From the NCBI GenBank assembly GCA_025357975.1, contig JANYKY010000262.1, forward strand, positions 1 through 19,078: 19,078 nucleotides of DNA, written 5' to 3'. The notes below the pieces were generated by a model. The model saw only the letters and a program-made list of their open reading frames with translations, was not told the origin of the DNA and ran no database searches. The stretch comes from Gemmatimonadaceae bacterium (lineage in GTDB: Bacteria; Gemmatimonadota; Gemmatimonadetes; Gemmatimonadales; Gemmatimonadaceae). Positions within the stretch are counted from its first letter, which is position 1, and each line of letters starts with the position of its first letter. Below, in pieces: positions 1 to 8,781 of the stretch. A program made the translations under genes and the position numbers.

Positions 1-2936
1 TCCGGGTAAGTGTTCGGCATTTCGTCTGTGCGTGCGAAGTTGACGCCAAGCAACTCCCTCCGCAGCCGCTCGATCAGCATCCGAGAAACATTCCCACCAC
101 CATTCGCTCTCACATCCACCACCAACCCTTCCTTCCTTATCTGCGGGTAATACCACTTGATGAATTCCCGCAGCCCATTCGCACCCATGTCGGGAATGTG
201 GATGTACCCGACCTTTCCTCCGCTGAGATCAGAGACCCGCTTTTGATTCGCGAGAACCATATCCAGATAACCGAGATCGTTCTCATTAGTGATCGGACGA
301 TATGTGACCTGATGCGATCCAGCTCCGCTCGCGTCTGATGCGATGGTCAGTGTCACCGGGCGATCGGACTTTCCCCGGAGCAGACGATAAGGATCATCGC
401 CTGCCTTGAGATCATCACCATCGACAGCCAGCACGTAATCGCCAACCTTCGCATTCATGCCGATCTCGGTAAGTGGCGACCTGTAGTTGGCCTCTTCGTT
501 CTCACCGGAATAAATTTTTGAGATCCGATACTTCGCGCGGGCAGAGTCCAGGGTGAACTGCGCGCCGGGAAGTGCGACTGGTGTTCGAGTTACCTGCTCC
601 CAGTCGCCACCTGCTATGTATGCATGCTGAATCGAGAGCTCGGAGATCATCTCCTGAATCACGTAGTTCAAATCCGCGCGGTGCGCGACGTACTGCACCA
701 GCGGCTTGTACTGATCGTGCAGAGCCTGCCAGTCATAGCCATGCATGTTTTTCACATAGAAGTAGTCGCGATAGCGGCGCCACACTTCATCGAAGATTTG
801 ATTCCACTCCTGCATCGGGACTCGATCCACCATCAGTCCATCGGTTGACACGCCCTTCCGCGAGCTTGCCGCATTGCCAGCCGAAACATCATACACGCCA
901 AACCCGCCGGCTGCGACGAGCACCTTTTTCCGATCGGCCGAAAAAGCATAACCCGGTGCGTTGTCCAGCATCACCGCGGTCTTGCGGTCCTTGAAGTTGA
1001 ACGTGCTGAGAACCGGTTTGCGCTCACCGTCTCTTCCGTAATAGGACGCGCCCTGGATCGCATATATCAGCTGATCCTTTGTAGCGATCACGTCAGTGAT
1101 ATTGTCCGGCTCTACAGGGACTCTCACGACGCGCTTCTCGATACCGTCGAAATCAATCCGCATGTCAGACTTGGCAGCCACCACAGCGTCCTTGCCTTTC
1201 TTCTCCGGCTTCGCAGGCGCATCCGACGTTGCAGTCGGCGTAGGCTTTGGCTGCCCCTTCGCCGCCGTATCGATGCTTACCTCATCGCTCTCCATCGGGA
1301 ACGGATTCTTCACGTCTTTTCGCAAGGCGAGTGCAAACAGCCCGGTCGTCCGCGCGGTTGCGTAGTTGAACTCGACTGTCGAGAGCTGGGGCTGATACTC
1401 GCGGTCGCTCAGGAAATAAATAAAGTTGCCGCTGGGATCCCACGACGGACTGTACTCATTGAACGTCGCACCAGTCACTCGGCGCACGCGCGAATCGACC
1501 GGCGTCCATACATAAACCGATGAGCTCACGCCATCGGAATCGGTCATGCTCCAGGCGAGATCGTTCCCCGAGGGCGACCAGGCATAATCGGTCAACCCAC
1601 CGTGCATGTCCTTGGCAATCTCCCTGAGATTTCTGTCCGCCACTCGCACGACAAACAACCGCCCGTCCTTATCCCTGAAGGCGATCATTGAATTGTCAGG
1701 CGACCAACGAGGACCAAAACGCTGGGCTTTCCCACCGCTGGTGAGTTGTACGGGTTTTGACTGTCCATCCTGAGCGACCGTGTAGATCTCATCCTCTCCG
1801 CTCATGTCAGAGATGAAGCCGATGCGACTTCCATCAGGTGACCAATCGGGATCACGATCATGGGCATTCGACGAATGCGTCAGGTTCCGAGTGTAACCAT
1901 GTTCTACCGGGGCCGTAAAAATGTCCCCACGCGCGGCAAACACTGCTCGTTCACCCTTCGGGCTGAGTGAATAACTCTCTATCTGACTTGCAGCCGATAC
2001 TCGTGATGGTCGAGTGTTCACGCCATCGTCGATGACGTTGATCTTGATCGGGCTAACTACTCCACTCTTTGTATCGAGAACGGCAAGCTCTCCGGCCTGC
2101 TCGAAAACGATCTTGCCGGTTTGCGCATCAGCGCTGGGCCACCGGACATCCCACGATGTGCTGTGTGTCAGCTGCGTCGTACTTCCCGACGGGACGTCGT
2201 ACGCGTAGAGGTTGAACGTGCCATCCTTATCCGAGTTGTAATAGACCTTGTCACCGATCCACATCGCATCACGTTCGGCCCTTGGACCTTTCGTGATCGT
2301 TCTTGCAGAATTTGACGCGAAGTCGAAAATCGCGAGATAGTTTGCCATTCCGCCGCTATAACGCTTCTCTGGGCGAAAATCGCGGAAGACTTTCGAATAG
2401 ACAATGTGCTTGCCATCGGGCGAATAAGACCCGGAGCCTGCAAGCGGCATCGGAAGCGGAACGGCCGATCCCCCGTTCGGACTTACGGTATAGAGACGCG
2501 TTTGTGAAAGCGTCCACGACCCCCGGCCACTGCGAAAGAGGATACGCGAGCCGTCATTGGTCCAGCCGTAAACCTGATTGTCGTATCCCCATCTTTCAGC
2601 ACGCGGCCCTCCCGACGGATAGTACGTCAGCTGCTTCGGGGCGCCGCCACCCGACGGAATGACATAGACCTGTTCGTCGCCATCATACTGGCCAGTGAAT
2701 GCGATCCACCGTCCGTCCGGGGAGTACTTCGCGAATAACTCGAGACCGGGGTGAGTTGTCAGGCGCGTTGCTGTGCCGCCCGAGGATGAGGCGGTCCACA
2801 GATCTCCGCCGTACGTAAAGGTGACCCGGTCCCCATGAATAGCGGGAAAGCGGAGAAGCTTGGTCTGGGCTGACGCTGACTGCGCCAACACAAGAGCGGC
2901 AAGCAAGCCTGAGGCGCGAATTCCTGGGATGCGCAT
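1..2936 (-). CDS. Tricorn-type S41 protease, secreted (C-terminus outside window)
   Basis: This is a large serine protease of the bacterial tricorn family (MEROPS S41), expected to degrade oligopeptides in the periplasm. I read an open frame of 978 codons from the ATG at 2936 down to the window edge. The N-terminus is a signal peptide (hydrophobic LLAALVLA, cleavage after SASA near residue 23). Many WSPDG-like beta-propeller repeats follow (about residues 25-640), with a Pro/Lys/Ala-rich linker around 555-582. A helical C1 domain comes next, then the HAY motif with catalytic His771, a PDZ-like segment (about 800-870), and the nucleophile motif GGGNVSR with Ser951. In Thermoplasma tricorn these correspond to His746 and Ser965. 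The remaining catalytic Glu should lie just beyond position 1. No SD sequence precedes the ATG; TATAGT abuts it directly. The gene is divergent from the dctA-like gene across 123 bp. Confidence 0.93.
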   Translation of the reverse strand, partial: MRIPGIRASGLLAALVLAQSASAQTKLLRFPAIHGDRVTFTYGGDLWTASSSGGTATRLTTHPGLELFAKYSPDGRWIAFTGQYDGDEQVYVIPSGGGAPKQLTYYPSGGPRAERWGYDNQVYGWTNDGSRILFRSGRGSWTLSQTRLYTVSPNGGSAVPLPMPLAGSGSYSPDGKHIVYSKVFRDFRPEKRYSGGMANYLAIFDFASNSARTITKGPRAERDAMWIGDKVYYNSDKDGTFNLYAYDVPSGSTTQLTHSTSWDVRWPSADAQTGKIVFEQAGELAVLDTKSGVVSPIKINVIDDGVNTRPSRVSAASQIESYSLSPKGERAVFAARGDIFTAPVEHGYTRNLTHSSNAHDRDPDWSPDGSRIGFISDMSGEDEIYTVAQDGQSKPVQLTSGGKAQRFGPRWSPDNSMIAFRDKDGRLFVVRVADRNLREIAKDMHGGLTDYAWSPSGNDLAWSMTDSDGVSSSVYVWTPVDSRVRRVTGATFNEYSPSWDPSGNFIYFLSDREYQPQLSTVEFNYATARTTGLFALALRKDVKNPFPMESDEVSIDTAAKGQPKPTPTATSDAPAKPEKKGKDAVVAAKSDMRIDFDGIEKRVVRVPVEPDNITDVIATKDQLIYAIQGASYYGRDGERKPVLSTFNFKDRKTAVMLDNAPGYAFSADRKKVLVAAGGFGVYDVSAGNAASSRKGVSTDGLMVDRVPMQEWNQIFDEVWRRYRDYFYVKNMHGYDWQALHDQYKPLVQYVAHRADLNYVIQEMISELSIQHAYIAGGDWEQVTRTPVALPGAQFTLDSARAKYRISKIYSGENEEANYRSPLTEIGMNAKVGDYVLAVDGDDLKAGDDPYRLLRGKSDRPVTLTIASDASGAGSHQVTYRPITNENDLGYLDMVLANQKRVSDLSGGKVGYIHIPDMGANGLREFIKWYYPQIRKEGLVVDVRANGGGNVSRMLIERLRRELLGVNFARTDEMPNTYP

Positions 2937-3059
2937 ACTATAAGTAGTGGGACGAAGTGTGACCCGTGATTCGATTGGTGGGCAAAGATGTAGACCCGCT
3001 TCATGTGACGCTATGGATTCCGGGCGCGAGACACGTCCGGAGATTGTAAATTCGGTGGA

Positions 3060-4382
3060 ATGACTGACCCGTCGATCGAAGCAAGGGTAGAGCAGCTTTC
3101 AGTCCGAGCACGCCTCAGGACCAACCTCACTGTGCAGGTGCTCGTCGCGATCTCGCTCGGCATTCTTCTGGGCGCTCTTGCTCCCGATTGGGGCAAGGCC
3201 ATGAAGCCGTTAGGCGAAACTTTCATCAACCTTGTGAAGATGGTCATCGCGCCGATCATCTTCCTGACGATCGTCAGCGGCGTCGCAAGCATGGAGGACA
3301 TCAAGAAAGTCGGCCGGGTAGGCGGGAAGGCGCTGTTGTACTTCGAGATCGTGAGCACGCTGGCCCTGGCGATCGGTCTCGTAGTGGTCAACATCACGCG
3401 ACCCGGTGCAGGCATCGACGTATCGAAAGTCACCGGGGTGGACCTGACGAAGTACACAGCGTCCGGAGCCCAGCTTGGATTTATCGACATCATCACCCAT
3501 GTCGTACCGCCCAGCATCGTTGGTGCGTTTGCGAACGGTGAAATTCTGCAGATCGTGTTCTTCTCGCTGTTGTTTGGCCTCGCACTTCTCAAGGTTGGCG
3601 ATGCTGGCCGCCCGATTCTTTCGGGAGTCGAGAAGTTGTCCGCGGTGTTCTTTCGCCTGACAGCAATGATCATGAAGGTCGCGCCCATTGGCGCATTCGG
3701 CGCGATGGCCTACACGATCGGATCATTCGGACTGAAAGCACTGATTCCACTCGCGCGCCTGATGGGCGATGTCTACCTGACGATGGCAGTGTTCATCTTC
3801 GTGATACTCAATCTCATCGCGCGTATGTCAGGCTTCTCCTTGTGGAAATTGCTGAGGTACATCAAGGACGAAATACTCATTGTCCTCGGCACCTCGAGCT
3901 CCGAAGCAGCGTTGCCGAGGATGCTGGCCAAGATGGAGCGACTCGGCTGTGGGCGTAGTGTTGTCGGACTCGTGATTCCTGCAGGCTATTCGTTCAATCT
4001 TGACGGTACCTCCATCTATCTGTCGATGGCTGCAATCTTCATTGCCCAGGCGTACGGCGTTCACTTGTCAGTGGGCCAGCAGATCTCGCTGCTCGCGGTG
4101 CTGATGGTCACTTCGAAAGGGGCCGCCGGTGTCACCGGTTCAGGATTCATCGTTCTTGCCGGCACGCTGGCCGCAACTCATGTGGTGCCAGTCGAAGGAA
4201 TGGCGTTGCTGCTCGGCGTCGACAGGTTCATGAGCGAAGCGCGCGCAATCACGAATGTCATCGGTAATGCTGTGGCAACGGTTGTCGTCGCGAAAAGCGA
4301 GAACGCTTTTGACGAGGCCAAGTATCAGACCGCGCTTACAGCAATGGGCGCCGTCCCCGTCGCCGACGTAGCTACCGTCTGA
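3060..4382 (+). CDS. dctA: C4-dicarboxylate/cation symporter, DctA type
   Basis: This is an inner-membrane secondary transporter of the dicarboxylate/amino acid:cation symporter family (DAACS). It most likely imports succinate, fumarate and malate with protons. The 440 residues have the family signatures: [11 protein letters not shown] (58-68), the serine-rich re-entrant loop [10 protein letters not shown] (277-286), [10 protein letters not shown] in TM7 (311-320), the second hairpin [13 protein letters not shown] (351-363), and [16 protein letters not shown] in TM8 (388-403). The wording of these motifs is closer to E. coli DctA, as I recall it, than to glutamate carriers. The N-terminus is about 15-20 residues longer than in DctA and polar. 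The SD is poor: GGTGGA sits almost against the ATG. The divergent protease gene suggests peptide and acid scavenging, but no co-regulation is visible. Substrate specificity is inferred from family resemblance. Confidence 0.93.
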   Translation: MTDPSIEARVEQLSVRARLRTNLTVQVLVAISLGILLGALAPDWGKAMKPLGETFINLVKMVIAPIIFLTIVSGVASMEDIKKVGRVGGKALLYFEIVSTLALAIGLVVVNITRPGAGIDVSKVTGVDLTKYTASGAQLGFIDIITHVVPPSIVGAFANGEILQIVFFSLLFGLALLKVGDAGRPILSGVEKLSAVFFRLTAMIMKVAPIGAFGAMAYTIGSFGLKALIPLARLMGDVYLTMAVFIFVILNLIARMSGFSLWKLLRYIKDEILIVLGTSSSEAALPRMLAKMERLGCGRSVVGLVIPAGYSFNLDGTSIYLSMAAIFIAQAYGVHLSVGQQISLLAVLMVTSKGAAGVTGSGFIVLAGTLAATHVVPVEGMALLLGVDRFMSEARAITNVIGNAVATVVVAKSENAFDEAKYQTALTAMGAVPVADVATV

Positions 4383-4463
4383 CTGTAGCGCGTCGCAAGG
4401 CGATAAGAAAGCAGCACTTCGGTGCAAAGGAACAGGCATTGGCGTAACAGCTGAAACTCCCAA

Positions 4464-4493
4464 TTTGAGAGTCGTCCTCCAAGGAGACTCAAA
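4464..4493 (+). promoter_or_regulatory. Hairpin burying the SD and start codon of the 4493 gene
   Basis: TTTGAG (4464-4469) pairs with CTCAAA (4488-4493). Inside it TC (4472-4473) pairs with GA (4486-4487), and TCCT (4475-4478) pairs with AGGA (4482-4485) around a CCA loop. The strong SD AAGGAG (4481-4486) and the A of the ATG are therefore within the stem, interrupted only by a 2-nt and a 1-nt bulge. The structure could limit translation initiation. Regulation by temperature, a ligand or a protein is not shown. Confidence 0.45.
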
Positions 4494-5773
4494 TGCCTTT
4501 TCGAAAAACACTGCTCGTCGTCTTAACTGTTGTCAGCGTGGGTATTCATCGTGCCGACGCGCAAAGCGCCATCGTCTACTACGATCACGCACCAGGCGAT
4601 TCAGCGATTGTCTCGCGGGTCTCGTATCTGATGTCCGGCGATCGAACATCTGTAACCTCGAACCCGAACGAGCGTCACAGGGGTTTGCCGCCATCGCTGC
4701 GGATACCGCAAGGAAGCAGCGTATGCGTTGTAGTCGAACACGCCAACCCGCTTCTTTACACGTATGCCGCGGCGTCAAAAACCGTGACCGTTCAAGCGAC
4801 CACCGGTTTGGCCGGTCTTCTCTCGAGCATCATCCCAATCATCACAGCAATTGAAAAGTCGTCTAATGCGAGAGGCTACCTGCCGGCAACGCGAAATGTC
4901 GAGTCGGATCTGCCCGAATACGCGCGTCGCGTGCAACATATTGCCGATATCGCATCGAATCTCGACGATGTCCGGAACAACACGGACGCAGCACCTGATC
5001 TCACGAGGGCTGCACACTCCGCTGATTCACTCGCGCATGCTGCCGAGCTCGACAACAACCTGGCGGCAAAGTTATTTGCTGCGCACAGGAGCGACACCGT
5101 ATTCGTGCTGCTACGTGATGTGCAGACCGCGGCATTCAATCACATAGAGGCCGAGAGTCAGGAGATTGCCGCTGCCGCCTCCGCGAGCAATCCTACCTTC
5201 TGCTCAGTGCTCGACGACTCGAGGGTTCGAACCACGCTCGCCGTCACGCGAAAGTTCAAAGTTGCGTCCGGAGACCTCGCAGTTCGGCCGGCAAAAGATT
5301 CCGTCTTCTCCGTCGTATCTGATCCGCTTTCAACTCGCGTTTTCGAGATCATCCCCACGGCTGTATTGTCATTCGACATGCAGGGCCGCAGGCGTTTCGG
5401 AATCGACAATGGGGTCGTGACAGGCCGCGAAGACAAAAGGCCGATCTTCAATCCTGGCATGTTGGCCCTTGGGCGTGTGGCCGGCCCTCTTTGGGCAGCA
5501 GCAGGCGTGGCGAAAGGATTCGACGTTTCTCCTGACCTGTTCATCGGCGCGACGTTGCGTGCAGGCGAAAGCGTAATCGGCACCAATATTGTCATCGGTG
5601 CTGGCCTCTCGGTCTCGAAAGTTGCGGTCGGACTTTCCGAAGGCAGGGAAGGAGCTGCTGTGCCGTCGGATGCCACCGATGTACAGCAGATAGTGAAGCG
5701 CGAGTACCGGACGGGCCTCGGTGTCATTTTCAGCGTGAGCGGGTTGAGCTTCGCGCGTCTGGAGAAAAAATGA
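4493..5773 (+). CDS. Exported protein of unknown function, first gene of peptidase/TPR block
   Basis: I do not recognise this 426-residue protein. It begins with a clear signal peptide (basic MPFRK, hydrophobic TLLVVLTVVSV, likely cleavage ADA-QS after residue 23). A beta-rich N-terminal domain of about 100 residues contains a VCVVVEHANPL segment. Next is a short hydrophobic stretch near residues 103-117 (TTGLAGLLSSIIPII). A long Ala/Asp-rich helical region spans about 135-235. The C-terminal part has alternating polar and hydrophobic strands (for example LFIGATLRAG, NIVIGAGLSV, GVIFSVSGLSF). These could be a partial outer-membrane-type barrel, but this is only an impression. The SD AAGGAG is strong but lies in a hairpin. 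The stop overlaps the next start (ATGA at 5770), so the product is likely made together with the downstream metallopeptidase. Confidence 0.85.
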   Translation: MPFRKTLLVVLTVVSVGIHRADAQSAIVYYDHAPGDSAIVSRVSYLMSGDRTSVTSNPNERHRGLPPSLRIPQGSSVCVVVEHANPLLYTYAAASKTVTVQATTGLAGLLSSIIPIITAIEKSSNARGYLPATRNVESDLPEYARRVQHIADIASNLDDVRNNTDAAPDLTRAAHSADSLAHAAELDNNLAAKLFAAHRSDTVFVLLRDVQTAAFNHIEAESQEIAAAASASNPTFCSVLDDSRVRTTLAVTRKFKVASGDLAVRPAKDSVFSVVSDPLSTRVFEIIPTAVLSFDMQGRRRFGIDNGVVTGREDKRPIFNPGMLALGRVAGPLWAAAGVAKGFDVSPDLFIGATLRAGESVIGTNIVIGAGLSVSKVAVGLSEGREGAAVPSDATDVQQIVKREYRTGLGVIFSVSGLSFARLEKK

Positions 5774-7122
5774 CAGCGACAAAGCCCGCCGGAAATATCG
5801 ACTTCATACCGAACGATCCTCTTGCCGAATCAGCCGATCCGATGAGAGTAGAAAGTGCTCACCGCGAACAGGTCGGGCAGGTCGCCCGATTCCGATTCAG
5901 GGCGGGCGCTCCCGCGTCCAATACCTATCGTCCCGGAACGATGGAATTCCTGCATTGGCAGAGCCGAGAGGCAGCTCTCGACACGCTGGATGCATTCGCT
6001 GCTTGCGCGGGCCCGCTGGAGGCATGGGCACCGGACGTACGTGGCCAGCTCGAAGTGGTACCGAACGCCGGTGACGATCTCAACGCGTCCTACGACCGCC
6101 GAAGTCTTTCTTTCTTCGTTTCGCGGAATGCCGACGGGGCGATATGCTCTGGCGCGAGCACTGACGTTGTATCGCACGAGACAGGTCACGCAATTCTTGA
6201 TTCGCTCCGGCCAGATCTGTGGAACAGTGCGCTTCCCGAACACGCGGCGTTTCACGAAGCATTTGGTGATTGCATGGCAATTCTCGTTGCGCTCAATGAC
6301 GGTGAGACTCGTCTGGCATTGCTTCGCCAACCGGGCGGCCTCGATGCGGAAAACTTTGTCGAATCTCTCGCCGAAGAGTTGTCGGACGCCGTCCGCCGAA
6401 CGCTCGGCCCCGCTCATCCTGCATCCAGGCCTCGCCACGCGCTGAATTCGTTTCGTTGGGAGCTGCCGTCGAGACTTCCAACGACTGGAGGTCCCGATGT
6501 ACTCACTGGGGAGGTACATAGCTTTGCGCGAATCTTTACAGGATGCTTCTACGACACTCTCAGGAATATTTTTGCTGCTCAAAGTGGACGGACATCCGAA
6601 GATCTCGGAAACGCCGCGAGGATTGCCGGCAAACTTCTTATCGACGGCGCCCGTTCGGCTCTCGAGCGGCCGCGACTGTTCGAGGAGGCAGGAACGGCGA
6701 TGCTTGTCGCGGACCAAGCGGTCAACGCCGGACGAAACCTCGCCGCGATCAGGGAAGCGTTCGATGCGCATGGAATCGTATTGAGCGTTACTCCCGGCAT
6801 CCATCGAACACTCGCGTTTGCCGATTTGCTCCACAAGCTTTCTTTGACAAGGCAGGTTTCGCTGAGTGGACTTCATCCGATGCTCGATGGAGTCGTTGCG
6901 GAGGCTCCAGTATTTGTGGGTGGGGAATCGGGAATCGGATATTCCGTCATCGATGTTGACTCGAGTGAGACCCCGGCCATCGAAGAAGAGGTAAGATTCT
7001 TCGTTCAGACGCTTCTTGCTCGCGAGGCGATAGGCTTTGGATCGGAGCAAATGCAAAACGTTACGCACACTGTTCGCCTGGTGGGCGCCATGCGAGTGCT
7101 TCAGCGACTCAGATTTCAGTAG
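5770..7122 (+). CDS. Thermolysin-like (M4-type gluzincin) metallopeptidase without signal peptide
   Basis: This is a 450-residue zinc metallopeptidase. The motif VVSHETGHAILD gives zinc ligands His136 and His140 and catalytic Glu137. HEAFGDCMA supplies the third ligand Glu163 in an ExxxD arrangement (Asp167), as in thermolysin Glu166/Asp170. GEVHSF places His250 where thermolysin has its transition-state His231. Residues 255-337 read like the helical C-terminal M4 domain, ending in a REAFDAHGI-like segment. The segment before the zinc motif (DLNASYDRRSLSFF, 103-116) resembles the M4 active-site edge strand. Residues from about 345 to 450 form an extra domain I cannot assign. There is no signal peptide and no M4 propeptide, which is unusual for the family. 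The SD GGAG (5761-5764) is well placed. The start overlaps the previous stop, and a TPR-like gene follows 18 nt later. Substrate unknown. Confidence 0.88.
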   Translation: MTATKPAGNIDFIPNDPLAESADPMRVESAHREQVGQVARFRFRAGAPASNTYRPGTMEFLHWQSREAALDTLDAFAACAGPLEAWAPDVRGQLEVVPNAGDDLNASYDRRSLSFFVSRNADGAICSGASTDVVSHETGHAILDSLRPDLWNSALPEHAAFHEAFGDCMAILVALNDGETRLALLRQPGGLDAENFVESLAEELSDAVRRTLGPAHPASRPRHALNSFRWELPSRLPTTGGPDVLTGEVHSFARIFTGCFYDTLRNIFAAQSGRTSEDLGNAARIAGKLLIDGARSALERPRLFEEAGTAMLVADQAVNAGRNLAAIREAFDAHGIVLSVTPGIHRTLAFADLLHKLSLTRQVSLSGLHPMLDGVVAEAPVFVGGESGIGYSVIDVDSSETPAIEEEVRFFVQTLLAREAIGFGSEQMQNVTHTVRLVGAMRVLQRLRFQ

Positions 7123-7140
7123 TGATCCCGGAACTCCCTC

Positions 7141-8391
7141 ATGATCAGGCATTTCGCATTTTTTGAGACGATTGGAATGCTCGACGAGAAGAGCGTCGAG
7201 AGAATTCCGGTATTCGCCGGTCTCGCTGTCCTGAGACTTGTCGACAGAGCCGTTGAAGAGGCTGATGCGGCGGGACCTGAGGCAGGGCCTGAGTATCTGT
7301 CCACCCGTCGCGCTGTCGAAGCCATGCGAGTTGGCGATCCTGCACGCGCGATCCTTCATCGGGTTGTCGATCGTATCTCAAAAGAGGCCCGGCTCTCTGC
7401 TGAGCTGGGAGCGGATCTGCTCTCGTATGGTCGCGCTCTCGATCTCGAGGCGCGCTGGTCACTCGCTGCTGACGCTTTTGGATCGGTGGCAACCATGTTT
7501 TCGGAGAGCCAGCATCCACGGCTCGTAATCGAAGCCGCGACTGCCCTGGGAGCGGCCGCGCGTAATGCGGGGGACTGGAAGACTTCGGAAACAGGTTATG
7601 CGCGTGCCGAGCATCTGGCTGCATCATCGGGCGAGGATGAGCTGGAGCTGATCGCCCGGGTTGGCATGGCGACATCGCACATGGTGCGCGGCAATCTGCC
7701 GACCGCTGAAACCGAGATTGAAGAGATACTGAAGGAAGCAGAATTGCGGGGCACCGAACGGGCGAAGGCAGTCGCTCTTCATGCGCGCGCGTCGGTCGCT
7801 CATTCGCGCGGTGATTATCGGCAAGCTGTGCATTTTGGCTATCGAAGCCTCGAGCTGACGACGAACCCTGGTTCGCGGGACAGGGTGGTCGCGGATCTGG
7901 CCGCGGCATATGCCGGACTGGGAATGAAAGAGGTCGCGCGCGATGCCTACTCTATAGTAGCGATGACGTCACCACACCAATCAGTGAGGTGGCAGGCAAC
8001 GCTCAATCTCATGGAGCTTTCGATCGACGAGGGCGACGAGCCTGGTGTCGCCTCGTATATGAAAGAGCTCGATTCGATGGCGCTCGATCCGCGACTGCGT
8101 GCCTATTTTCTCCTTCTTCGGGCAAGAGCCTCGCGCCAGTTTGGCCACGCGGACTTTTCTTCCCGGTTTGAGATTGCTCGGGAGTACGCGCAGAAGCACC
8201 GGCTTCACCAGTTTGCCTTTCATGCTGATCAGGCGATGGCTGCAGCGGAGGATCTGAAATCCTCAGTCGAGAAATTAAATAATCCGTTGGAGCCGTCAGA
8301 CGAAGTGGTCAGGATTGCGCGCGAACTTGTCGGCCTTCGCTCGCGTGCTCCCTCGATCTTCGAGCAGAATTCTGGAGAGGTGCGGGGCTGA
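7141..8391 (+). CDS. TPR-like helical-repeat protein
   Basis: This 416-residue, soluble, almost wholly helical protein has no signal peptide. Repeated helix pairs with TPR-like spacing of small and large residues run from about residue 95 to 340. Examples are ALGAAARNAGDWKTSETGYA, ARASVAHSRGDYRQAVHFGY, and DLAAAYAGLGMKEVARDAY. The repeats are divergent, so the exact number is uncertain. TPR folds bind peptides or protein partners; no enzymatic motif is visible. The gene follows the metallopeptidase by 18 nt with no clear SD, which suggests translation depends on upstream ribosomes. A 14-bp terminator hairpin lies about 110 nt downstream. A likely role is scaffold or regulator for the peptidase or exported protein, inferred only from gene order. 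Confidence 0.82.
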   Translation: MIRHFAFFETIGMLDEKSVERIPVFAGLAVLRLVDRAVEEADAAGPEAGPEYLSTRRAVEAMRVGDPARAILHRVVDRISKEARLSAELGADLLSYGRALDLEARWSLAADAFGSVATMFSESQHPRLVIEAATALGAAARNAGDWKTSETGYARAEHLAASSGEDELELIARVGMATSHMVRGNLPTAETEIEEILKEAELRGTERAKAVALHARASVAHSRGDYRQAVHFGYRSLELTTNPGSRDRVVADLAAAYAGLGMKEVARDAYSIVAMTSPHQSVRWQATLNLMELSIDEGDEPGVASYMKELDSMALDPRLRAYFLLLRARASRQFGHADFSSRFEIAREYAQKHRLHQFAFHADQAMAAAEDLKSSVEKLNNPLEPSDEVVRIARELVGLRSRAPSIFEQNSGEVRG

Positions 8392-8502
8392 GAATTATCT
8401 AATTCCGGGAGCGCTCGATGGCAAATGCCCGGACCGGTGACTTCGATGTGGTCGCACCGTCGCGATTCCCGCTGTCGATTGCGCCTGGTGTTCATGGCTG
8501 GC

Positions 8503-8545
8503 GAAAAAGCACCCTGGCGGCCTGTAGCAGACAGGGTGCTTTTTC
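8503..8545. terminator. Bidirectional intrinsic terminator
   Basis: GAAAAAGCACCCTG (8503-8516) and CAGGGTGCTTTTTC (8532-8545) form a perfect 14-bp inverted repeat with a 15-nt loop. The stem ends in A5/T5 tracts on both sides, so it can stop transcription from the TPR gene (plus strand) and from the small lipoprotein gene (minus strand, stop at 8590). This is the clearest terminator in the window. Confidence 0.92.
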
Positions 8546-8589
8546 ACGTTCTGGCTGGTATGGAATCAGCTAGCCGATGTACTACGAAG

Positions 8590-8727
8590 TCACTTGCTGC
8601 AGACGCCGGGACCGCCGGTGATCGGGCAGAAACCGGATGGCTGTTTAGGGCCGCTGATATCTGAACAGGCAGCGAGAATTGCGAGCGAAAGCAGGGCGAC
8701 AAAGGGGAGAGTTTTCTTGAGAACCAT
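8590..8727 (-). CDS. 45-residue lipoprotein with Cys-bracketed tail
   Basis: This small gene starts at the ATG at 8727 with a good SD, GGAG (8736-8733), five nt upstream, and ends at TGA (8592-8590). The product has a short basic start (MVLKK), a hydrophobic core (LPFVALLSLAIL) and a lipobox LAAC with the lipidated cysteine at residue 21. The mature part would be only 25 residues, ending in CPITGGPGVCSK. Its two cysteines (34 and 43) could form a disulfide-closed loop rich in Gly and Pro. The gene has its own terminator about 45 nt downstream (8545-8503) and is divergent from an AraC-type regulator, with a palindrome between them. All of this supports a real gene. Function is unknown: a small envelope lipoprotein, or the precursor of a short exported peptide. 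Confidence 0.78.
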   Translation of the reverse strand: MVLKKTLPFVALLSLAILAACSDISGPKQPSGFCPITGGPGVCSK

Positions 8728-8736
8728 CGGAACTCC

Positions 8737-8759
8737 AGGCTTGAGTAAGTCTCAAGGCT
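8737..8759. promoter_or_regulatory. Palindrome between divergent lipoprotein and regulator genes
   Basis: CTTGAG (8740-8745) and CTCAAG (8751-8756) are perfect inverted copies around TAAGT. The symmetry extends to AG (8737-8738) and CT (8758-8759) with one mismatched pair. It lies in the 54-bp gap between the lipoprotein start (8727) and the regulator start (8782), where it could be an operator for the adjacent AraC-type protein. No convincing -35/-10 pair was found beside it. Confidence 0.45.
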
Positions 8760-8781
8760 AGGCATCTTCGGTCGGGCAGCC

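Noticed and set aside
3011..3688. 225-codon open frame on the minus strand
   Set aside because: Antisense to the DctA gene, with low-complexity Arg/Thr/Pro composition typical of a mirror frame.
4414..4425. GCAC-TTCG-GTGC hairpin after the DctA gene
   Set aside because: The stem is only 4 bp and no T-tract follows, so I do not call it a terminator despite the stable tetraloop.
5830..7359. 509-codon open frame on the minus strand
   Set aside because: It lies antisense to the metallopeptidase and TPR-like genes. Its translation is Arg/Ser/Cys-rich without recognisable motifs, while the plus strand carries complete zinc-peptidase motifs.
8418..8573. 51-codon plus-strand ORF with GGGAG before its ATG
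   Set aside because: It reads through the 14-bp terminator, and its product has no signal, motif or clear composition. Probably chance.
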